From the NCBI GenBank assembly GCA_964546955.1, contig CAZJLP010000074.1:1-22397 (forward strand): a DNA stretch of 22,397 bases, in the 5' to 3' direction. Position 1 is the stretch's first letter, and each line of letters opens with the position of its first letter. The translations under genes were made by a program, and so were the position numbers. This document shows positions 1 through 6,700 of this stretch, in pieces. The notes beneath the pieces were generated by a model. That model ran no database searches. It saw only the letters and a list, made by a program, of their open reading frames with translations, and was not told the DNA's origin. The DNA is from CAZJLP01 sp964546955 (GTDB lineage: Bacteria; Verrucomicrobiota; Verrucomicrobiia; Opitutales; Opitutaceae).

Positions 1-39
1 CCCACCTCGAGCCCCCTATCAGATTTGTCTAATTTCCCC

Positions 40-1107
40 ATGCCCCTCAAAGTCCTCATTCTCGGAGCCAATGGCTTCATCGGCAGCAGCCTGACCCGCG
101 CGATCCTTAACCAGAAAGACTGGGAGGTTTATGGGATGGACGTGGGAAGTCACAAACTGGGCAGCCTGCTGAAGGAGGAGCGATTCAAGTTCGTCGAGGG
201 CGACATCACGATCAACCGCGAATGGATCGAGTATCACGTGAAGAAATGCGATGCGGTCATTCCATTGGTGGCTATCGCTAACCCGACGCAGTATGTGACG
301 GCGCCGCTCAAAGTCTTCGAATTGGATTTCGAGGCGAACATCGAGATCGTGCGGAAGTGCGTGAAATACAAGAAGCGGGTCATCTTTCCTTCGACTTCCG
401 AGGTCTATGGCATGTGTCCCGACGCCGTGTTGGATGAGGAATCCAGCGCCATGGTTTATGGACCGATCGACAAACAGCGTTGGATCTATGCGTGTTCGAA
501 GCAGCTGATCGATCGTGTGATCTATGCTTACGGTGTGACCGAGGGGCTCGATTACACGTTGTTTCGCCCGTTCAATTGGATCGGACCCAAGTTGGATAAT
601 ATCTTCGAGCCGAAGGAGGGCAGCTCGCGATTGTTCACCCAGTTTCTTAGCAACGTTATTTTCAAGAAGCCGATCCAGTTGGTCGACGGCGGAGCGCAGG
701 GCCGATCCTTCACCTTCATCGACGATGGCATCGACTGCCTTTTGCGCATTATCGAGAACAAGGAGGGCGTGGCGTCGCGGCGGATCTTCAATATCGGAAA
801 CCCGGCGAATAATGTGTCGGTCAGGGACCTCGCGTCGATCATAGTGGAGGTGTTTCGAGAATACCCCGAGTACCGCGAGCATGCCGAGCAGGCTAAAATT
901 GTGAGCGTTTCCTCCCAAGAGTATTTCGGAAAATACTACCAGGACATCCAGACGCGCGTTCCGTCGATCAAAGCGGCCGAAACGGTTCTCGGCTGGAAGC
1001 CCACCACCGATTTGCGCACCGCGATCAAACTCACCTTGGATTATCACCTGAAACACAAGGATTACGAGTTGGTGCCGAAAAATGGCGGGTCGCGGGCGGG
1101 TTTTTGA
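40..1107 (+). CDS. arnA: ArnA-type UDP-glucuronate decarboxylase (stand-alone dehydrogenase domain)
   Basis: This cytoplasmic NAD-dependent SDR enzyme should oxidise and decarboxylate UDP-glucuronate to UDP-4-keto-arabinose, the entry step to Ara4N for lipid A. The Rossmann motif GANGFIG sits at residues 9-15. The sequence STSEVYGMC starts at residue 118, and WIYACSKQ starts at 148. S120, E121, Y150, K154 and R306 correspond to E. coli ArnA S433, E434, Y463, K467 and R619 with a constant offset of 313. The protein is about 355 residues, so it matches only the C-terminal half of the 660-residue E. coli ArnA; the formyltransferase half is absent and may be encoded upstream of the window. I chose ATG at 40 because the fold begins at once (MPLKVLILG); an in-frame TTG at 25 would add five residues. 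No clear Shine-Dalgarno is visible. The next gene is ArnD, which supports the assignment over a generic epimerase. Confidence 0.93.
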   Translation: MPLKVLILGANGFIGSSLTRAILNQKDWEVYGMDVGSHKLGSLLKEERFKFVEGDITINREWIEYHVKKCDAVIPLVAIANPTQYVTAPLKVFELDFEANIEIVRKCVKYKKRVIFPSTSEVYGMCPDAVLDEESSAMVYGPIDKQRWIYACSKQLIDRVIYAYGVTEGLDYTLFRPFNWIGPKLDNIFEPKEGSSRLFTQFLSNVIFKKPIQLVDGGAQGRSFTFIDDGIDCLLRIIENKEGVASRRIFNIGNPANNVSVRDLASIIVEVFREYPEYREHAEQAKIVSVSSQEYFGKYYQDIQTRVPSIKAAETVLGWKPTTDLRTAIKLTLDYHLKHKDYELVPKNGGSRAGF

Positions 1108-1291
1108 ACCGCAAATGGACGCGAAAGGACGCGAATACGGAGAGCCAGGGGCGATGCTCCGCATCGCCCGTCTCGACGTTGTCCCCCCGCATTTCTCGGG
1201 TTTTGACCGGGGACGCAAACGGCGGATGGAGACAATCCGTCCGACCTTTGCGTTCTCCCATTCGTGTCCATTTGCGTCCATTCGCGGTTAA
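1107..1291. repeat. MITE/REP-like inverted-repeat element between arnA and arnD
   Basis: The spacer has imperfect inverted terminal arms. The left arm (about 1107-1144) starts AACCGCAAATGGACGC. The right arm (about 1253-1291), read on the minus strand, starts AACCGCGAATGGACGC. Over the first 30 positions 26 are identical, and two of the four differences still allow G-U pairing in RNA. Inside lies a perfect 9-bp hairpin (1149-1157 with 1161-1169, 3-nt loop) and a smaller one near 1224-1240. The left arm begins at the last base of the arnA stop codon, and the right arm ends 3 nt before the arnD ATG. No transposase is encoded, so a non-autonomous or REP-like mobile repeat is inferred; dispersal in the genome cannot be seen here. 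Confidence 0.75.
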
Positions 1292-1294
1292 AAA

Positions 1295-2197
1295 ATGGCC
1301 CTCTCTCTCGCCCTCAAAATCGACGTCGATACCGAGCGCGGCACGCGGATCGGCGTGCCGGCTTTGGCGTCGCTGTTGCGCGAGTTTTCGTTGCCGGCTT
1401 GTTTTCTGTTTTCGCTTGGGCCGGACAATACGGGGAAAGCCATTCGGCGGGTGTTCCGTCCGGGTTTTTTCAAAAAAGTCAGTCGCACGAGCGTCGTTCA
1501 GATGTATGGCTTGCGCACGCTTCTCAACGGCACGCTGCTGCCGGCGCCACACATCGGACGGCGCCATGCGGATATTCTGCGCCGTGTGCGCGACGACGGT
1601 TTTGAAGTGGGCATCCATTGTTACGATCATTTCCGCTGGCAGGATTACGTGCGCACGATGCCGCTGGAGCAGATTCGGTCGGAGTTCGGCCGTGCTCGCG
1701 ACGAGTTTCGCCGAGTATTCGGCACGGAGGCGCTCACCGCTGGCGCCGCGGGCTGGCAGGCTAGCGCCGATAGTCGCCAGGTGTATGATGAAGCGGACCT
1801 GCTGTACGCCAGCGACACGCGGGGCGAGTCGCCCTTCTTTCCCAGAGTGGAAGGGCGACAATTCCGCACCCTAGAGATTCCGTCTACCTGGCCCACGTTC
1901 GACGAGTTGTTGGGCCGCCCTGAATATCCGGAGGAACGAATCGTCGCGCACTACCTCAGTTTGTTGCGCGAGGACCGGCTGAATGTCTTCACGCTCCACG
2001 CCGAAATCGAGGGCATGATGAAAGCCCCTTTGTTTAGGGCGCTGCTAAAGGCCTGTGCCGATCGAGGCGTGCAGTTTGTGAGACTAGACGACGCCGCCCG
2101 CGGCCTTCTAAAGGATCGCGAGCGGGTGCCTTGCCGGGAGATGACAATGGCGGAGATCGACGGAAGGTCCGGGCTGGTGGCGTGTCAGGGAAGGTAG
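1295..2197 (+). CDS. arnD: ArnD-like 4-deoxy-4-formamido-L-arabinose-phosphoundecaprenol deformylase
   Basis: This polysaccharide-deacetylase (NodB-fold) enzyme should remove the formyl group from undecaprenyl-phosphate-Ara4FN at the inner membrane before Ara4N is transferred to lipid A. The start KIDVDTERGTR (D10, D12) matches the ArnD signature. GIHCYDHFRWQ follows with H108 and H112, and LHAEIEG supplies H235 near the C-terminus, giving the metal and catalytic set expected of the family. The length of 300 residues is usual for ArnD. The ending GLVACQGR also resembles E. coli ArnD. The ATG at 1295 lies 3 nt after an inverted repeat and has no recognisable Shine-Dalgarno, so expression may depend on read-through from arnA. 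Since ArnD acts on a formylated substrate, a formyltransferase, ArnB, ArnC and ArnT are expected elsewhere. Confidence 0.93.
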   Translation: MALSLALKIDVDTERGTRIGVPALASLLREFSLPACFLFSLGPDNTGKAIRRVFRPGFFKKVSRTSVVQMYGLRTLLNGTLLPAPHIGRRHADILRRVRDDGFEVGIHCYDHFRWQDYVRTMPLEQIRSEFGRARDEFRRVFGTEALTAGAAGWQASADSRQVYDEADLLYASDTRGESPFFPRVEGRQFRTLEIPSTWPTFDELLGRPEYPEERIVAHYLSLLREDRLNVFTLHAEIEGMMKAPLFRALLKACADRGVQFVRLDDAARGLLKDRERVPCREMTMAEIDGRSGLVACQGR

Positions 2198-2477
2198 GAT
2201 ATTCCTCTTTTGCGCATTGTCTTAAGCGGCTTCTGAAAAGCGTAGACGATCGGAAGGTAGGGCGAGGCCGTTGGGTGCGAGCAGCTCTCCCAAACCCTTG
2301 CCCTGCAGCGCGAGAACGGGTGGCGTTATACACGATTTGGGCTTCGAGGGCCGGTCCAGAGGCCCGGCCCCACCTCGGGGCCGTTTTCAAAAGGGCCCAA
2401 ATTTTTCTTCCGGGTTGTGGACCGAGAGAAGGATTAAGATAAAGAATAAAGAGAAAGATTCAGAGGCCTGCGCTTGG
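2198..2477. other. Convergent spacer between arnD and the LPS permease gene
   Basis: This 280-nt spacer lies between two convergent gene ends. I see no credible coding frame. It holds a GC-rich double hairpin around 2349-2387 and a purine-rich tract at about 2424-2465 (runs of GA and AAG). The purine tract may be a decayed repeat, but I see no second copy in the window to support this. Confidence 0.5.
2366..2387 (+). terminator. Possible rho-independent terminator of arnD
   Basis: The stem GGCCCC/GGGGCC (2366-2371 with 2377-2382, 5-nt loop) is followed by GTTTTC at 2383-2388. An alternative overlapping stem, GGGCCGG/CCGGCCC, starts near 2349. The U-tract is short, so termination is plausible but not certain. 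Confidence 0.35.
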
Positions 2478-3602
2478 TCACACCCGTTGCACCAGCTGAA
2501 TCAAACGAAGCCCTAGTATCACAAAGAGGACGTTTGGAATCCACAGGAGCAAATCGGGGCGGAGCGCCGGTTGGGCCTCGAGTACGCCGACTGCGCTGGT
2601 ACTAAAGTAATACGCCATCACGAGGAGAAGGGCGACGCCGAAGTTGGCGCTGGTCTCTTTGCGCTGCACGCGGATTCCCAGCGGAATGCCCACCAGGGTG
2701 AAGGTGAAAATCGCCAGCGCGGAGTTGATCTTACTGTGCAGGGCCAGACTGGGTTTGATCTGTTCGGTCGGGGGAGCGCCCGCCGCCGCCCGCTTTTCGC
2801 GCTCCGCTTTCAATTCGTCCAGGGTCATCCAGTCGAGGTTCTGCCTTCGGGTTGATTTTCCCAGGAGCGACTCGATGGGAAAAGTGTAGTTAGCTTCGGA
2901 GGAACGCGGAATGCGCAATCCGCGGGAGAAATCCTCCGGATCTTTCGAGTCGCGCGTCTCCATTCGCACATCCTTCAACGCCAGGGTGAGTTCGGCCTTG
3001 TCGTTGTCCACCATAAGGCGTGCGATCGCGGCGTGACCGAACTCCGTCACGCGGCCCTTGTTGTCCAAGCGCCAAATCCAGACGTCTTTCAGAAGATCGC
3101 CGACCCGCTCGTTGCAATAGAAGACGACGCGCTGGATATCCCGCACGAAGGTCCGGGGTTTGATAATATTCAGGGCGCTGTTGCGAATGGCCGAATCGCG
3201 CTGGTCGTGGTAGGCCACGCGCGCCTTCGGCATAAGGGAGAAATTGGTGAAGAGGCCAAAACCGACGGCTACGGCGGAAAGGGCGAGGACCGGCCAAATG
3301 ATCTGCATCAGGCTGAGGCCCGACGACCGCATCGCCAGAATCTCGTTATCAGCCGAAAGGCGCCCCAGGACCAAGAGCACCCCCAGCAGCATTCCGACCG
3401 GAAGTGTGTACGTCAGCACATACGGAAACAACAGCCCGGACAGATGCAGGAACATCTCCAGCGGTATCCGCCCGTCCAGAAGATAGGGCAGGAGATCCTT
3501 GAAGACATGCACGGTCGCGAAAATGAAGGCCAGAATCGTCACAGACCACGCTGCCGTGAAGACGACGGAGCGAAGGAGGTGGCGATAGATGACCCAGAGC
3601 AT
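2478..3602 (-). CDS. LptF/LptG family LPS export permease (YjgP/YjgQ)
   Basis: This is an inner-membrane permease subunit of the Lpt machine, which extracts LPS from the inner membrane and passes it to the periplasmic bridge using LptB ATPase. The 374 residues fit the family (about 360). Three N-terminal membrane segments lie at roughly 12-35, 52-85 and 98-122. A soluble periplasmic domain (about 125-288) follows, then three more segments (about 290-370). The cytoplasmic coupling-helix sequence DNEILAMRSSG, with E87, is the family signature for LptB contact. The sequence does not let me decide between LptF and LptG, so no symbol is given. The ATG gives a start typical of the family; no strong Shine-Dalgarno is visible. 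It is convergent with arnD, so the shared LPS theme does not mean a shared operon. A 151-nt spacer separates it from the helicase gene upstream. Confidence 0.9.
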   Translation of the reverse strand: MLWVIYRHLLRSVVFTAAWSVTILAFIFATVHVFKDLLPYLLDGRIPLEMFLHLSGLLFPYVLTYTLPVGMLLGVLLVLGRLSADNEILAMRSSGLSLMQIIWPVLALSAVAVGFGLFTNFSLMPKARVAYHDQRDSAIRNSALNIIKPRTFVRDIQRVVFYCNERVGDLLKDVWIWRLDNKGRVTEFGHAAIARLMVDNDKAELTLALKDVRMETRDSKDPEDFSRGLRIPRSSEANYTFPIESLLGKSTRRQNLDWMTLDELKAEREKRAAAGAPPTEQIKPSLALHSKINSALAIFTFTLVGIPLGIRVQRKETSANFGVALLLVMAYYFSTSAVGVLEAQPALRPDLLLWIPNVLFVILGLRLIQLVQRV

Positions 3603-3753
3603 GTTTAATTGGGAACAGCTTTTTGGCGGAAGCGGAAGGGTAAAGAGTGTCGGGGAAGGCCTGGTTCAGGAGCGGCGATTGTCGGCACCGGTCCGCCGCT
3701 GCCTTTGCACGATGCTTTCGGCTTATCGGGGCCGGAGCCAAACATTGCGATCA

Positions 3754-6700
3754 TTACACTTTTTCGACGTACCCCTTCTTCAATTTCGAGGCGATTAATT
3801 GCTCAGCCATCGCACGCGCCTCGGCTTCCGAGCTGAAGGATTTTACCTGGGATTGCCCAGATGTGCCGAGCCGGCCGAACCGGACGGTAAAAGCGGCCCC
3901 TTCCACGGTGAGCTCCCAGAATTTGCGGGAATTTCCCTCGGAGTACTCGAGGGTGCGCCGCGCACCCGTAGAGGGAACCCCCGCAGCCACTGTTTTTTTT
4001 CCCGTCTCTGGCGGTTGAGCGGGAGCGGGTGCAGCGACGGGCGAGGTGGGATGGGGCGAACGTGCGACCGGCGATGAAAGCGCAACGTTGGGGTGCTCCA
4101 GGGGCGTTTCGGAGATTTCCGCTTTCTGGAGTTTCTCTCCTCGCAGCGCGCGCTCGATGCGATCGAGCACCGCGTCGGGTTCGTGCAGCCAGTCCTTGGT
4201 CAGAAGTAGCAGCACGTGCCACCCAAACGCCCGTAAGATCGAGGGCTGGGTGAGATAGCGATCGACCAGATTCTGATTTTCATAATGAGCATCCGTGTCG
4301 ATCAAGAGCCCCAGGCGGTATTCCGGGGCGTCGGCTGAACGAATGGCCAGATCGCAGCGGAAGCGCGATTGCCCCACGTTCAGATCCACGCGGTGTCCGC
4401 GCTTGAGAAGGGCGGCGGCCAGCTCCTCGATCACCGCGTCGCGCGTGGTGGCTGGGGACAGCGCGCGGCGGTTGAGGGGGTTGAGGTTTTCCAGCACGGC
4501 GCGCGCGGTCTTGAGCTCGCCTTTCGACAGGTTCTCCGCGTAACGAAGAAAATTCTGGAGGGCCCGGGCGCCATCATTGTAGTCGTTCGTGATGTCGTCG
4601 TGTCGGATCGAACTGACGACCGCCATGTGATGGCGCGCGCGAGAAAAGATCACGTTCAGTCGTTTCTCGCCGCCGCGCTGGTTGATGGGGCCGAAGTTCA
4701 TGAGCATCGATTTGCCGCGATCGTAACCGTAGCAGATGCTCAGGAGGATGATGTCCCGTTCGTCGCCTTGCACGTTCTCCAGGTTCTTGACGAAGAGGCC
4801 GCAGAATTGATCGTCCTCCTCGCGATTCATCTCCGCTTCAAGTCGCGCCGCGAACGTCTCGTCCTCGTCGCCGAGTTCATCGAGGGCGCTTTCGATTTCC
4901 GACTGCTGCGCTTCGGAGAAGGCCACAATCCCAATGCTTAATTTCGTGTCGCGGCCGAGCAGCTCCCGGACGAGCTGGGCAATGTAGGCGGCTTCGCGCG
5001 GATTGCGCCGGTGCTCATAGACGCCTTTTTCCACAAAATGAAAGCTGACACTGCGGTTCAGGAGTTCCGTGGCGGCATCCGCGGCGTCGGTCGGCGCTTT
5101 GATCGCTATCTCGCCCAGCTGTTCGAAGGGGAGATACCGGTCGGGGATAGTGAAGAGATTGCCGCCGTAGAAGGCAGCGTTGGAAAAACTGATCAGATTC
5201 TCGGAGCGGCTGCGGTAGTGCCAGGCGAGCAGGGTGGCCGGAAGGTTGCGCGCCGATTGCGACAAAAAGCTGTCCGCCTCGAGGTCGATTTCGATGCGCT
5301 CACCGCCCTCCTCGGCCACGAGAGTGTCCTCGTCTTCGCGGCCGCTGGAAAAGAAACTCGTGGGCGGAAGCTGCATTTCGTCGCCGACGACGATCGCTTG
5401 TTGGGCTCGATAGACGGCCGGCACCGCTTCTTCCACCGGGATCTGGCTGGCTTCGTCGAAAATGACGACGTCGAACAGCTCCGGATCGAGCGGCAGCGTG
5501 TCGGAAACGCTCAATGGGCTCATCAGCCAAATGGGCTTGAGATCCCGGAGCACCCGTCCGGATTCGCCGGCCGCGAGGTCGCGAATGGATTTGTACCGCA
5601 TCGTCTTCCCGAACTCATGTTCCACTTCCCGGCGCCCGGCGGAGTACTCCCTTTTGAAGAGTTTTTGGCCTTCGTCTAGCTGCGCCGCGGGGGAATTTGA
5701 AAGGTGAACGTGATCCCGAAACTTTTGACGAACAGCCGCGCGCACCGTCCCGGCGTTGCTCTTGAGCCAAACGCGATGGTTCTCGTCGACCCGCGCAAGG
5801 TAAGCGTCCAGCAGCAGCCCGTTGAAGCGGGCCAGCGCGGGATCCGTCCGATAAAGGCTCTGCAGGCTCTTCTGGGCCGAGCCGGCTTCGAAATGATCCA
5901 GGGGCAAGGGACATACCGCGAGCGCCTCCCGCAGGGGAGCGGGAGCATCCGCCAGTTCCGTTAAGACCGGAATCAATTCCGGCAAGAGAGGCGCATCGCG
6001 CCGGAGATCGTCAAGGAGACGCTTCAAGTCTGCCAAGGCGGACCGGTCTGCCCGAAACGTACTATCGGGGGTCGGAGCCGAGCCGGCGTCGATCGACGCT
6101 GCAGAAAGGGCGTGGCCGAGCAGCGAGGACAACTCTGTTTTCAGCGTCGCGAATGCCGGGTGAAGATCCGCCAGCGACAGAACGAGCGCATTTGCAGTGT
6201 TCGCTCCCGCGATCGCGCGCCGCAAATCAGCTTGCGCGGCTGAGCTCCTTACCGACTCCACGAGGAGCAGGAGGTCAGCGGTGCGCGCACCGCCGAAATG
6301 GCGCTCGAATACTTCCCGCAGTTGCGCCAATCTCAGCTGCGCGTCGTGTTCGACCTGCAAGTCGGCGAGCACTTTGGCCAGACCCGGCTCGACTGCATGC
6401 GCCGAAAAATCATAGCGGGTTCGGATCGTCTTCCGCAGGCGCCAATACGACGGCTGAAAAACCCGCAGAATGGAGTTTTCGAAGCCGCGCGCGGCTTCCA
6501 AGGCGGCGGCAGTGTCCCCGGCGGAAAGACGTTCACGCCAATGACGATTTTGTTCGCGAGCCACGGAAAGCGATTTTTCGGCGTCCGCCAATTCGGCGGT
6601 TTTTTCCGCGAGGGTTTTCGAAAGCGGCGCGGCCCGGTCCAGAAGTGAAAGCTGGTCCCGTTGCGCGAGCGGCCGGAGCTGCACGGCGAAGGCAACGACT

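Noticed and set aside
19..1281. A 420-codon open frame on the minus strand opposite arnA and its spacer
   Set aside because: The plus-strand frame has every ArnA catalytic motif. The antisense frame has no recognisable domain and reads through the inverted repeat, as expected for GC-rich shadow frames.
3671..3700. AGCGGCG/CGCCGCT 7-bp inverted repeat upstream of the LptF/LptG-type gene
   Set aside because: The loop is 16 nt and there is no T-tract on either strand, so chance pairing in GC-rich DNA is likely.
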